64,000 nt of DNA from CAIYZT01 sp031385445 (GCA_031385445.1 JANNBM010000020.1:1-64000); one strand, 5' to 3'; positions 26,088-35,071 are shown, counted from the stretch's first letter. Made by a program: numbers and translations. The notes: generated by a model from the letters alone, not told the origin.

Positions 26088-27307
26088 TGCCATTGTCCCC
26101 CGATCCTGCCGCCATCCGCCTGCTGGAACAGGCTCTGCGCGCGGACCGGGGGCGAATCCTTGCGGCCCTGATCGCCCGTGTCCGTGACTTTCAACTTGCC
26201 GAAGACGCGCTGCACGACGCCGCCGCCTCGGCCTTGATCCATTGGTCAAAGTCGGGCCTGCCCACCCGCCCGGAGGCTTGGCTGATCCGCGTAGCCTTTC
26301 GCAAAGCCATCGACCGCCTCCGCCGCGTTGCGCGCGATGCCGCCCAAAATCAATCCATGGCCATCTTGGCCCGCGATGAAGCCGAAGAGGATTCAGAGGT
26401 GATCGCCGACGAACGCCTGCGCCTGATTTTCACCTGCTGTCATCCGGCGCTGGAGCCCAAAAGCCGGGTTGCCCTGACGCTGCGCACCGTCGCTGGCCTG
26501 CCCTCCGCCGCCATCGCAGCCGCCTTTTTGGACGGCGAGGGGGCGATGGCCCAGCGCCTGACCCGCGCCAAGGCGAAAATCACCGCCGCGCAGATTCCCT
26601 TTGTCATTCCGGGGCCAGAAGACTGGCAAGAGCGGCTGAATTCGGTGCTGACGGTGGTGTATCTGATCTTTACCACCGGCCATTCGATTGGCCCGGTGCA
26701 GGGCCGCGATCTGTGCGAAGAAGCGCTTTATCTGGCGCAGCTTTTGGCACATCTGCGCCACGATGAGCCGGAAATAGAAGCCTGCCTTGCCCTGATTCTG
26801 CTTACCCATGCCCGCAGAGCCGCCCGTCAGTCGGCCCAAGGCGCCACGGTCGCGCTGAACGATCAAGACCGCGCCTTGTGGGACCAAACCCAGATCGGCG
26901 AAGGCTTGCCCCTTGTCAAGCAAGCCCTGCGGCGTGGGCGTCCCGGTCCGTTTCAGATCAAAGCGGCCATTGCGGCCTGCCATATGACCGGTCCGGTTTC
27001 GGATTGGGCGCAGATTGCGGCGCTGTATTCTGCGCTGATGCAGTTTGAACCCACGCCCGTCGTCGCCCTTAATCACGCCGTCGCCATTGCCGAGGCGCAG
27101 GGCCCCGCGCAGGGGATGGTTGCCCTTTTGCCGCTGGCAGAACCGCTGCAGGACTATCAGCCTTTTCATGCCGCCCTGGCCGATCTTTGCGCCCGCACGG
27201 GCGCTGTGCCGGCGGCCCGCGCCGCCTATGCCCGCGCCATCGATCTGTCTGCAAGCGCCGCCGACGCCGCGTTTTTACGCCAACGGATGGACAGATTGCT
27301 GCAATAA
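26087..27307 (+). CDS. ECF42-type RNA polymerase sigma factor with C-terminal extension
   Basis: 406 residues. Sigma region 2 at about 20-85 (FQLAEDALHDAAASALIHW, then KAIDRLRR) and region 4 at about 125-175 (SRVALTLRTVAGLPSAAIAAAF). Instead of a separate anti-sigma gene, a ~220-residue helical/TPR-like C-terminal extension follows (VLTVVYLIFTTGHS to the end). This, and the adjacent DGPF gene, mark the ECF42 group, whose extension is needed for activity and which lacks a classical anti-sigma factor. The ATG at 26087 overlaps the DGPF stop. Confidence 0.92.
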   Translation: MPLSPDPAAIRLLEQALRADRGRILAALIARVRDFQLAEDALHDAAASALIHWSKSGLPTRPEAWLIRVAFRKAIDRLRRVARDAAQNQSMAILARDEAEEDSEVIADERLRLIFTCCHPALEPKSRVALTLRTVAGLPSAAIAAAFLDGEGAMAQRLTRAKAKITAAQIPFVIPGPEDWQERLNSVLTVVYLIFTTGHSIGPVQGRDLCEEALYLAQLLAHLRHDEPEIEACLALILLTHARRAARQSAQGATVALNDQDRALWDQTQIGEGLPLVKQALRRGRPGPFQIKAAIAACHMTGPVSDWAQIAALYSALMQFEPTPVVALNHAVAIAEAQGPAQGMVALLPLAEPLQDYQPFHAALADLCARTGAVPAARAAYARAIDLSASAADAAFLRQRMDRLLQ

Positions 27308-27335
27308 CGCTGCAAAAATATCCGCCAGTTTGCCC

Positions 27336-27364
27336 AAAAAAAAGGCCGAGCATTACGCTCGGCC
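27336..27364 (-). terminator. Strong intrinsic terminator downstream of the LysR gene
   Basis: Perfect 8-bp stem GGCCGAGC (27344-27351) / GCTCGGCC (27357-27364), 5-nt loop, followed on the minus strand by eight T (27343-27336). It ends the LysR transcript about 140 bases after its stop codon. Confidence 0.9.
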
Positions 27365-27503
27365 AAGTCCAACAGGGAGGTATGATGGTAAGAGATCACT
27401 CGATCACCACCATGGCGTACAATTAGGCAATCGGCGAACAAAGCGCAATGAAAACCATGCTGCAATTGCAGCATTGCCGCTATGCGCCAGACGCATGGCT
27501 GCT
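27344..27503 (-). ncRNA. Candidate structured 3' UTR / small RNA downstream of the LysR gene
   Basis: On the minus strand this 160-base stretch holds four consecutive stem-loops: ATGCG/CGCAT (27482-27496), an 18-bp perfect palindrome (27457-27474), ATGGTGGT+GATC/GATC+ACCATCAT (27382-27413, one G-T pair) and the terminator with U8. Between the last two lies an unpaired ACCTCCCTG, an anti-Shine-Dalgarno stretch of the kind Hfq-bound small RNAs use. It could be made by processing of the LysR mRNA or from its own promoter. No known family is recognised. Confidence 0.4.
27382..27426 (+). other. Possible 14-codon ORF after the ECF42 gene
   Basis: An ATGATG start with an exact GGGAGG five bases upstream opens a 14-codon frame ending TAG (MMVRDHSITTMAYN). 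The ribosome site is strong, but no downstream plus-strand gene exists and the same bases form a hairpin of the minus-strand 3' UTR, so it may be a coincidence. Confidence 0.2.
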
Positions 27504-28397
27504 TTAATCCTGCTGACGTTTGCGAAAGGCCATGATTTCCTCGGCCACAAAAACCCGGAACGCCTCGACCCGTTTGGAATGGCGCAGCTCTTCGGGATAG
27601 GCGAGGAAAACCGGCACTTCCGTGCTTTCCGTTGTCGGCAAAACACGCACCAGATTGGGGAAGTCTTCGGTGATGTAATCGGGCAAAACCCCGATCCCCA
27701 GATGGTTCAACACGCCTTGCAAGACGCCAAAATAATTGTTCACGGTAAAGGTCGAGGGGATGTCATTGGCCATCAATTCGGCCACAAGGTTCGCGCCGGC
27801 CGCCACCTGCGCCGTGCCCGCGTGCTGACAAATCAGCCGGTGCTTGGAAAAATCCGCCATGGTTTGCGGCGTTCCGGCCTGCGCCAGATATTCGGGCGTG
27901 GCATAAAGCCGCATGCGGATTTGCATCAGCCTTTTGCGGATCAGATCGGCCTGCGAGGGCTCTTTCATGCGTATGGCCACGTCCGCCTCGCGCATGGGCA
28001 GATCCAGAACCCGCTCTTCCAGCATCAGATCAATCTTGAGGCCGGGATATTTCTTGAACAGCGCAGGCAGACGCGGCGCCAACCACAGCGTGCCAAACCC
28101 CGTCGTCGTCGTCACCCGCAGCTCGCCAAAAACAGCATCCTCACTGTCACGGATGCGCGCTGCCGTGGCGTCCAGCCTTTTGGCCATCGCTTGGGTCGCG
28201 TCGAACAGCAACTCGCCCTGTTCGGTCAGGATCAGACCGCGCGCATGGCGGTGAAACAGCGTCACCGACAGGGATTCCTCCAGCGCCCGGATCTGGCGGC
28301 TGACGGCGGATTGCGACAGATGCAGCACCTCCCCGGCATGGGTCAGGCTGCCCTTGTCGGCCACCGCGTGAAAAATCCTCAGCTTATCCCAATCCAT
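27504..28397 (-). CDS. LysR family transcriptional regulator
   Basis: 297 residues. Winged helix-turn-helix at about 3-62 (GSLTHAGEVLHLSQSAVSRQ) and a periplasmic-binding-like effector domain at about 90-290. It diverges from murI across ~170 bases, but divergent genes of LysR regulators are often, not always, targets. The N-terminal DWDKLRIFHAVADKGS form is common in Rhodobacteraceae; no specific regulon can be named. Confidence 0.92.
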   Translation of the reverse strand: MDWDKLRIFHAVADKGSLTHAGEVLHLSQSAVSRQIRALEESLSVTLFHRHARGLILTEQGELLFDATQAMAKRLDATAARIRDSEDAVFGELRVTTTTGFGTLWLAPRLPALFKKYPGLKIDLMLEERVLDLPMREADVAIRMKEPSQADLIRKRLMQIRMRLYATPEYLAQAGTPQTMADFSKHRLICQHAGTAQVAAGANLVAELMANDIPSTFTVNNYFGVLQGVLNHLGIGVLPDYITEDFPNLVRVLPTTESTEVPVFLAYPEELRHSKRVEAFRVFVAEEIMAFRKRQQD

Positions 28398-28569
28398 GAC
28401 CCAAACCCCAACGTCGCGCCGACCCTAACACGGCTTGCCCTATTTAGGGGCAAAAATGGTTGTGTAAATGAAAACCGCGCGATGCGCCCCCAATTTTCGC
28501 GCCGCCCTTTCCCCGGGCCGGATATCCGCCTATGAAGATCAAAGCGCCGCAATCATGATAGGCAACACC

Positions 28570-29382
28570 ATGGCAGTCGGGATATTTGATAGCGGGCTTG
28601 GCGGTTTGACCGTGCTGGATGCCGTGGTGCGCAAGTTGCCGGATGTGCCCTTTGTCTATCTGGGCGACAACGCCCATGCGCCATACGGTGTGCGCACGCC
28701 TGACGATATTTTCAACCTGACCTGCGCCGCGACGGAGCGGCTTTGGGCCGAGGGCTGCGATCTGGTCGTTCTGGCGTGCAACACCGCCGCCGCCGCCGCG
28801 TTGCACCGGATGCAAACCACCTGGGTGCCGCCCGAAAAGCGGGTTCTGGGGGTGTTTGTGCCGTTGATCGAGGCGCTGACCGAGCGGCAATGGGGCGACA
28901 ATTCGCCGCCGCGCGAGGTTGCGGTCAAACATGTCGCTCTGTTTGCCACCCCCGCCACCGTCGCCAGCCGCGCGTTTCAACGCGAACTGGCCTTTCGCGC
29001 CATCGGCGTCGATGTCGAAGCGCAGCCCTGCGGCGGCGTTGTCGATGCCATCGAGCAGGGCGACGAGATGTTGGCCGAAGCCTTGGTGCGCAGCCATGTG
29101 GAGGCGCTCAAACGCCGCATGCCCCATCCCGAAGCCGCCGTTTTGGGGTGCACGCATTATCCTTTGGTCGAAAAAACCTTTGCCGAGGCTTTGGGCGAAG
29201 GCGTCAAGGTGTACTCGCAGGCCAATCTGGTCGCCGACAGCCTGGCCGATTACCTGATCCGCCGCCCCGAATTTATGGGCGCGGGCACACAGTCCAAATT
29301 CCTGACCACGGGCGATCCCAAAGCCGTGTCCAGCAAAGCCACCCAGTTCATGCGCAAATCCGTGGTGTTTGAGGCCGCTTGA
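28570..29382 (+). CDS. murI: Glutamate racemase
   Basis: 270 residues. DSGLGGLTVL at the N-terminus and both catalytic cysteine motifs, VLACNTAAA (about 69) and LGCTHYP (about 195), are present. It supplies D-glutamate for peptidoglycan. The start at 28570 gives the family N-terminus (AVGIFDSG); an ATG five codons upstream (28555) cannot be excluded. Confidence 0.94.
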   Translation: MAVGIFDSGLGGLTVLDAVVRKLPDVPFVYLGDNAHAPYGVRTPDDIFNLTCAATERLWAEGCDLVVLACNTAAAAALHRMQTTWVPPEKRVLGVFVPLIEALTERQWGDNSPPREVAVKHVALFATPATVASRAFQRELAFRAIGVDVEAQPCGGVVDAIEQGDEMLAEALVRSHVEALKRRMPHPEAAVLGCTHYPLVEKTFAEALGEGVKVYSQANLVADSLADYLIRRPEFMGAGTQSKFLTTGDPKAVSSKATQFMRKSVVFEAA

Positions 29383-29421
29383 ACCCTTCCTTCGCCGCTG
29401 CCAAAAACCCCCGAGGCGCCG

Positions 29422-30171
29422 ATGATCCCCTATCCTGAGTGGCAAGCCGAACGCCGCGCCGCGCTGACCGCGCCCGATGGCTGGCTTAATCTTGCCGACC
29501 GGGTGGAGCTGGGGCAGGGCGCGCAAACCGTTGGCAGCGCGGCCGATAACGCGGTCATCCTGTCGGTCGGCCCGCTCCATCTTGGCACCCTCACCCTGAC
29601 CGGACCGTCGCAGGCGAGCCTGCTTTACGGCGGCACCCTTCACCCCTTTGTTCCCCACGAAGGCGCGGGGCCCCGGTTGACCATCGCCGGTCTGCTGCTG
29701 GAAATTCACACGGTCGGGGGCACCCCAGCCCTGCGCGTCCGCGATCTTTCCCTCTCGCCCAACCCGCAGCTGCACTATTTCCCGCATGATCCCGCGTGGA
29801 TTATTTCGGCCGCGTGGCGGCGCTTGCCGGAACCGCGCATCACCGGGATCGAGATGATCGGCGGGCGCCTGGATCAGGTGACGATCACCCACGCCGCCTG
29901 CTTTTCCCATGACGGCCACCACATCACCTTGCTGGCGACCCATGAAAAGGCGGGCCAGCCGATGTTCGTGATCCGGGATGCCACATCGGGCCACCAAACC
30001 TATGCCGCCTCACGGTTTTTGATCGCCGCGCCTCAGGGTGACAGGATCATGCTGGATTTCAACCGCGCCCATACCCCGCCCTGCGGCTTCACCGATTTCG
30101 CGATCTGCCCGCTGCCGCCGCCCGAAAACCGGCTGCCCTTCGCCGTTCGTGCCGGAGAGTTGACACCCTGA
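29422..30171 (+). CDS. DUF1684 family protein
   Basis: 249 residues. The C-terminal DFNRAHTPPCGFTDFAICP followed by LPPPENRLPFAVRAGE is the DUF1684 signature, and the middle contains the YFPHDPAW block. No signal peptide. Function unknown. GAGG precedes the ATG, 39 bases after murI, so cotranscription is likely. Confidence 0.85.
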   Translation: MIPYPEWQAERRAALTAPDGWLNLADRVELGQGAQTVGSAADNAVILSVGPLHLGTLTLTGPSQASLLYGGTLHPFVPHEGAGPRLTIAGLLLEIHTVGGTPALRVRDLSLSPNPQLHYFPHDPAWIISAAWRRLPEPRITGIEMIGGRLDQVTITHAACFSHDGHHITLLATHEKAGQPMFVIRDATSGHQTYAASRFLIAAPQGDRIMLDFNRAHTPPCGFTDFAICPLPPPENRLPFAVRAGELTP

Positions 30172-30227
30172 CGCTTGCACCGCGCCCGCATCTGCCGCAA
30201 AAGGGCGGCAGTAAACGGAGACTGGCC

Positions 30228-31256
30228 ATGACATACCGCATCGCAATTTTGGGCGCTTCTGGCTATACCGGGGCCGAGCTGGTGCGCTTGATCGCCAGCC
30301 ATCCGGACATGCAGATCGTCGCTCTGTCGGCGGACCGCAAGGCTGGCATGCAGATGGCCGAAGTCTTCCCCTTTTTGCGCCACCTGAGCCTGCCAAAACT
30401 GGTCAAGATCGACGAGATCGACTTTGCGGGCGTCGATCTGTGCTTTTGCGCCTTGCCCCATGGCACCACGCAGGATGTGATCGCCAAATTACCCCGCACG
30501 TTAAAAATCGTCGATCTGTCCGCCGATTTCCGTCTGCGCGACCCGGCGATGTATGAAAAATGGTACGGCGCGCCCCATACCGCCCCTGATCTGCAGGCCG
30601 AGGCGGTTTACGGGCTGACCGAGTTTTACCGCGACGAGATCCGTGCGGCCCGTTTGGTCGCGGGGACAGGATGCAACGCCGCTGCCGGCCAATTTGCGCT
30701 GCGGCCGCTGATTTCTGCGGGGGTCATTGACCTTGACACCATCCTGATCGACCTGAAAGCCGGGGTGTCGGGGGCGGGGCGCTCGCTCAAGGAAAACCTG
30801 TTGCACGCAGAGCTGTCGGGCGGCACCCATGCCTATTCCGTAGGCGGCAAGCACCGTCATCTGGGCGAATTCGATCAGGAGTTTTCCAAGATCGCCGGCC
30901 GCCCGGTGCTGGTGCAGTTCACGCCGCATTTGCTGCCGATGAACCGTGGCATCCTCGCCACCGTTTATGTGCAAGGCGCGCCTGCCCAGGTGCATGACAC
31001 CCTGCTGCGCGCCTATGCGAGTGAGCCGTTTTTGCGCGTGCTTCCCTTCGGCGCGCTGCCTTCAACCCGCGACATTGCCGGGTCCAACTTCTGTCATATC
31101 GGCGTCACGGGCGAGCGGATTGCAGGGCGCAGCGTTGTCGTGGCCGTGCTGGATAACCTGACCAAAGGCTCCTCCGGTCAAGCGATCCAGAACGCAAATC
31201 TGATGCTTGGAATGAACGAGACGGCCGGGCTGATGCTCGCGCCCGTCTTTCCGTAA
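30228..31256 (+). CDS. argC: N-acetyl-gamma-glutamyl-phosphate reductase
   Basis: 342 residues, type 1 ArgC. NADP motif ILGASGYTGAELVRL at 6-20, the catalytic Cys in GTGCNAAAGQ (about 147; the usual PTA after Cys is NAA here) and HRHLGEFDQE. Third step of arginine synthesis. GGAG upstream of the ATG; ccmE follows after 9 bases. Confidence 0.95.
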   Translation: MTYRIAILGASGYTGAELVRLIASHPDMQIVALSADRKAGMQMAEVFPFLRHLSLPKLVKIDEIDFAGVDLCFCALPHGTTQDVIAKLPRTLKIVDLSADFRLRDPAMYEKWYGAPHTAPDLQAEAVYGLTEFYRDEIRAARLVAGTGCNAAAGQFALRPLISAGVIDLDTILIDLKAGVSGAGRSLKENLLHAELSGGTHAYSVGGKHRHLGEFDQEFSKIAGRPVLVQFTPHLLPMNRGILATVYVQGAPAQVHDTLLRAYASEPFLRVLPFGALPSTRDIAGSNFCHIGVTGERIAGRSVVVAVLDNLTKGSSGQAIQNANLMLGMNETAGLMLAPVFP

Positions 31257-31265
31257 GGGGGCGAA

Positions 31266-31706
31266 ATGGCGGGTCTTGGCGGTCTGAAAAAGCAGCGGCG
31301 CATCCAGATGATCGTGCTGACCTTCGCGGCTTTGACGGCGACAACTGCGCTGGTCGGCTATGCGATGCAAGACGGCATCAACTTTTTCCGCCCCCCCGCC
31401 GAGGTGCTGAGCAATCCGCCCGAGCCGGGGGAAGTGTTCCGTCTGGGCGGGCTTGTCGTAAAGGGGTCTGTGGTCCGCGGGCAGGGCAAAGCCGTGACTT
31501 TTTCTGTGACCGACTGCGAAACCACAATCCCGGTGTCCTTTACCGGCATCCTGCCTGATCTGTTTTCCGAAGGTCAGGGGATGATCGGACAGGGGCAAAT
31601 GCAGGGCGAGGTTTTCGTCGCGAGCGAAATTCTGGCCAAGCATGATGAAAATTACATGCCCAAAGAGATTAGCGCGTCTTTGAAAGACAAGGGAATTTGC
31701 AGTTAA
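31266..31706 (+). CDS. ccmE: Cytochrome c-type biogenesis heme chaperone CcmE
   Basis: 146 residues. One N-terminal TM anchor (about 14-33) and an OB-fold periplasmic domain; the heme-binding His lies in KHDENYMP (about 126). CcmE accepts heme from CcmABCD and passes it to apocytochrome c via CcmFH. The other ccm genes are not in the window. It appears to be cotranscribed with argC. Confidence 0.94.
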   Translation: MAGLGGLKKQRRIQMIVLTFAALTATTALVGYAMQDGINFFRPPAEVLSNPPEPGEVFRLGGLVVKGSVVRGQGKAVTFSVTDCETTIPVSFTGILPDLFSEGQGMIGQGQMQGEVFVASEILAKHDENYMPKEISASLKDKGICS

Positions 31707-31830
31707 ATTTACGTATTTCAATGTTATTTCAGTAAGTTGAAGCGCAATCCTAAACCGAACTGTCAAGTTTGAGAGTCTTAAGATTTCAGCTCCACCCTTG
31801 AACCACCAATCAGCGTAAAAGGGATGGATC

Positions 31831-32199
31831 ATGGGCATCAGCAGATCAACCACCGCACGGGCGCCGCGCCAACCTGCCAATCCCTTGTTCAGCCAAAACA
31901 GCGATGAAGCGCCCCGCGCTCGCCAGTTCACGGTGCCATTCGATCAGTTGGTTGATGGGTTGAACCGGCTTCCCCGCCCGGCGCTGATGGTGCTGACCGT
32001 GGCCCTTTTCGCCTATGCCATCGTTGACCCAAGCGGTTTCGCCGCAAGGATGGAGGCGATCAACGGCATCCCGGAACCGCTGTGGTGGATGCAGGGCGCG
32101 GTCATCACGTTCTATTTTGGCGCGCGCGAAGCCCATTATCACCGTCAGGGCAAAACCCCCGCAAACCCGGCCGCCGCGCCCCCAACCCCCACAAAATAA
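31831..32199 (+). CDS. Holin of the 3TM gene-transfer-agent type (short form)
   Basis: 122 residues. The segment FDQLVDGLNRLPRPALM, then AIVDPSGFAARMEAI and PEPLWWMQGAVITFYFGARE matches the Holin_3TM family that releases gene transfer agents in Rhodobacter capsulatus. Hydrophobic segments lie at about 50-66 and 83-100; the N-terminal ~45 residues are shorter than, and unlike, the usual gene-transfer-agent holin N-terminus, which may reduce the number of membrane passes. The GTA endolysin gene is not adjacent. AAGGG precedes the ATG. Confidence 0.8.
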   Translation: MGISRSTTARAPRQPANPLFSQNSDEAPRARQFTVPFDQLVDGLNRLPRPALMVLTVALFAYAIVDPSGFAARMEAINGIPEPLWWMQGAVITFYFGAREAHYHRQGKTPANPAAAPPTPTK

Positions 32200-32308
32200 C
32201 GCTTTTCGGCCGAAAATCCCGCCCCATACCCCTGCAAATCACCGACCTGTCCTTGACCTGTCAGCCCCGCTCTGGCACTGCCAAAGGCGTCAGACAGGAA
32301 TTGATCAA

Positions 32309-34054
32309 ATGAATCTCTTTGCCGACCTTCGGGCAGCCGTCGTGCACTCGCTTGCCAATCTGGCAGAGGCCGGAGCCATTCCGGCCGGCCTTGATACCGC
32401 TGGCGTGTCGGTCGAGCCGCCGCGTGACCCTGCGCATGGCGATATGATGACCAATGCCGCGATGGTTCTGGCCAAACCTGCGGGCCTGCCGCCGCGCACC
32501 ATCGCGGACGCGCTGTGCGGTGAACTTAGAAAAGATCCGCGGGTTCTGTCCGCCGAAGTTGCGGGTCCGGGCTTCATCAATCTGCGGCTTGTTGCCGCCG
32601 TCTGGCAGGGCGTCGTTCAGGCGATCCTGACCGAAGGCCTTGATTTTGGCCGCTCTTGCTTGGGCAATGGCGCCAAGGTCAACGTTGAATTCGTTTCCGC
32701 CAATCCCACCGGCCCGATGCATGTCGGTCATGTGCGCGGCGCGGTTGTGGGCGACGCCCTCGCGCGGCTTTTGGCGTTTTCCGGCTGGCAGGTGACGCGC
32801 GAATACTATGTCAACGACGGCGGCGCGCAGGTCGATGTCCTTGCCCGCTCTGCCTATGAGCGTTACCGCGAAGCGCATGGGCTGGAGCCTGAAATTCGCG
32901 AGGGCCTTTACCCCGGCGACTATCTTGTCCCCGTCGGCGAAGCGTTGAAGGCCAAATACGGCGACAGCTTGCTCGACAAGGGCGAGCAATATTGGATGAA
33001 TGACATCCGCGAATTCGCCTCTGCCATGATGATGGCGGAAATTCGCGGCGATCTGGCGCTTTTGGGCGTTCAGATGGACGTATTTTCCAGCGAAAAGGCG
33101 CTTTACGGCACCGGAAAGATCGAAGCCGCGATTGAAAAACTTCGCGGGATGGACCTGATTTATGAAGGCACTCTGGAACCGCCAAAGGGAAAAGAGCCCG
33201 AGGATTGGGAGCCGCGGGTTCAAACCTTGTTCCGCTCGACCGCGCATGGGGATGATGTGGACCGTCCGGTGAAGAAATCGGATGGGTCATGGACCTATTT
33301 CGCCCCCGACATTGCCTATCATTTTGACAAGGTTGAGCGCGGGTTCGATCAGTTGATCGACATTTTCGGCGCTGATCATGGCGGCTATGTCAAACGGATG
33401 AAGGCGGCGGTTTCGGCGCTGTCGTCGGGCCGCGTGCCGTTGGATATCAAGCTGATCCAGCTGGTCAAACTGTACAAGGGCGGCGCGCCGTTCAAAATGT
33501 CCAAGCGGGCCGGAACGTTCGTGACCCTGCGCGACGTGGTCGAACAGGCCGGCGCGGGCGTGACGCGGTTCATGATGCTGACCCGCAAAAACGATGTCGC
33601 GCTCGATTTCGACTTTGACAAGGTGCTGGAACAGTCCAAGGATAATCCGGTGTTCTACGTTCAATATGCCCATGCCCGCGTGAATTCGGTGCTGCGCAAA
33701 GCGGGCGAGGCGGGGATGATCTTTACCGATTCTGATCTGGCCAAAGCCGACCTTTCGCAGCTGTCGCACGAGGCAGAGCTGAAGCTTGCGCATCAATTGG
33801 GCGAATGGCCAAGGCTGATCGAGATCGCGTCCAAGTCCAACGAGCCGCACCGGATCGCCTTCTATCTCTATGAATTGGCATCAGATTTCCATTCGCTGTG
33901 GAACCAGGGCAACACCGATTCGTCCCTGCGTTTCATCCAAGAGGGCAATGTCGCCACATCTGCCGCAAAAATTGCCCTCGCGCGCGCGGCGGGCGTTGTG
34001 ATTGCTACGGGCTTGGGTATCTTGGGCGTTGAGCCGGTGCAGGAAATGCGTTGA
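32309..34054 (+). CDS. argS: Arginine--tRNA ligase
   Basis: 581 residues, class I aminoacyl-tRNA synthetase. The N-terminal tRNA-binding domain (about 1-110) is followed by the HIGH-type motif in NPTGPMHVGHVRGAVVGD (about 130-147), KMSKRAG near 398 and the C-terminal anticodon-binding domain with YVQYAHARV. The ATG at 32309 has AGGA upstream; the frame is open further 5' but overlaps the holin gene and is not protein-like. Confidence 0.96.
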   Translation: MNLFADLRAAVVHSLANLAEAGAIPAGLDTAGVSVEPPRDPAHGDMMTNAAMVLAKPAGLPPRTIADALCGELRKDPRVLSAEVAGPGFINLRLVAAVWQGVVQAILTEGLDFGRSCLGNGAKVNVEFVSANPTGPMHVGHVRGAVVGDALARLLAFSGWQVTREYYVNDGGAQVDVLARSAYERYREAHGLEPEIREGLYPGDYLVPVGEALKAKYGDSLLDKGEQYWMNDIREFASAMMMAEIRGDLALLGVQMDVFSSEKALYGTGKIEAAIEKLRGMDLIYEGTLEPPKGKEPEDWEPRVQTLFRSTAHGDDVDRPVKKSDGSWTYFAPDIAYHFDKVERGFDQLIDIFGADHGGYVKRMKAAVSALSSGRVPLDIKLIQLVKLYKGGAPFKMSKRAGTFVTLRDVVEQAGAGVTRFMMLTRKNDVALDFDFDKVLEQSKDNPVFYVQYAHARVNSVLRKAGEAGMIFTDSDLAKADLSQLSHEAELKLAHQLGEWPRLIEIASKSNEPHRIAFYLYELASDFHSLWNQGNTDSSLRFIQEGNVATSAAKIALARAAGVVIATGLGILGVEPVQEMR

Positions 34055-34099
34055 AAAGACGCACCTGCGGGCGATGAGCAGGAAGTGATCCGAGGGGGC

Positions 34100-35071
34100 A
34101 TGTATCGCCTTGGACGAAGTGAGGCGCAGATGGCGGAAATAGATTTTGACGGCGGCACGTCCTATGAGGGGCCGTCGGCGATGCACAGATATGACCGGAT
34201 GGTTCACCTAGCCGGGGCGGCAACCTCGGTGGCATTGCTCGTTGGGGCGGTTTTTTGGGGCTATGAGCTGGCAGTTCGCGATGTCACCGGCGTTCCGGTG
34301 ATGCGTGCGCTTGGCGGCGCGATGCGCGTTGCGCCCGCCGATCCGGGCGGCGATATCGCCGGGCATCAGGGTCTGTCGGTCAATGCCGTTGCCGCCGCCG
34401 GAACCTCGGTTCCCTTGCCGCAGACCCTGTATCTTGCGCCTGCCGCGCAGGGGTTGGCGGAGGAAGATCAGGCCGGGCTTTCGCAGCCCGTCGCCACCTC
34501 TTCTGACACCTCTTCCGCATTGAACGAGCTGCCGATTGTCGGCGCCAGCTTTGCCGCCACAACCTCATTGGTGGCCACCGAAATTCCAACCGCAGATCAA
34601 GACGCGGTCGCGGCCGCTTTGGCCGAAGCCTTGGGCGCGCCGGAGGCTGATGCGGTGGTCACGAACGTCGCACTGGTCAGCTCGCTTCGCCCCATGCCGC
34701 GCCCGGCGGCCCGCGCCGCACCCGCGCTTTTGTCCGATCCCATTGCCCAAAGTTCCGCCCAAACAGACGCCGCCGCACCCGCGCAAACCGCCGCCGAGGT
34801 TGATCCTTCCACGATCGCCGTCGGAACGCGGCTGGTCCAGCTGGGCGCGTTTGACGATGGCGAAACGGCCCGGACCGATTGGGCACGGATTGTCGGGCGT
34901 TTCCCCGAATTGATGGCCAACAAGTCGCTGGTGGTTCAACCCGCCGAAAGCGGCGGCCGCACCTTTTACCGGCTGCGGGCCGTTGGTTTTGCCGACGAAG
35001 ACGAGGCGCGCCGGTTCTGCACCGCGCTTCTCGCCGAAAATGCCACCTGCATCCCTGTCGCGCAGAAATGA
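34100..35071 (+). CDS. SPOR domain membrane protein
   Basis: 323 residues. A short cytoplasmic N-terminus, one TM segment (about 35-55, LAGAATSVALLVGAVFWG), a long Ala/Pro-rich periplasmic linker and a C-terminal SPOR domain (about 240-320: RLVQLGAFDDGETARTDW, TFYRLRAVGF, FCTALLAENATC). SPOR domains bind denuded peptidoglycan at the septum. GAGGGGG precedes ATG 34100; ATG 34130 and GTG 34085 are alternatives. Followed by nagZ with an ATGA overlap. Confidence 0.85.
   Translation: MYRLGRSEAQMAEIDFDGGTSYEGPSAMHRYDRMVHLAGAATSVALLVGAVFWGYELAVRDVTGVPVMRALGGAMRVAPADPGGDIAGHQGLSVNAVAAAGTSVPLPQTLYLAPAAQGLAEEDQAGLSQPVATSSDTSSALNELPIVGASFAATTSLVATEIPTADQDAVAAALAEALGAPEADAVVTNVALVSSLRPMPRPAARAAPALLSDPIAQSSAQTDAAAPAQTAAEVDPSTIAVGTRLVQLGAFDDGETARTDWARIVGRFPELMANKSLVVQPAESGGRTFYRLRAVGFADEDEARRFCTALLAENATCIPVAQK

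Noticed and set aside
27045..28535. 496-codon plus-strand frame across the ECF42 end and LysR gene
   Set aside because: Runs antisense through the LysR gene and out of frame through the ECF42 gene; no protein character.
28444..29997. 517-codon minus-strand frame opposite murI and DUF1684
   Set aside because: Overlaps two well-supported genes on the other strand; low-complexity Gly/Arg/His shadow composition.
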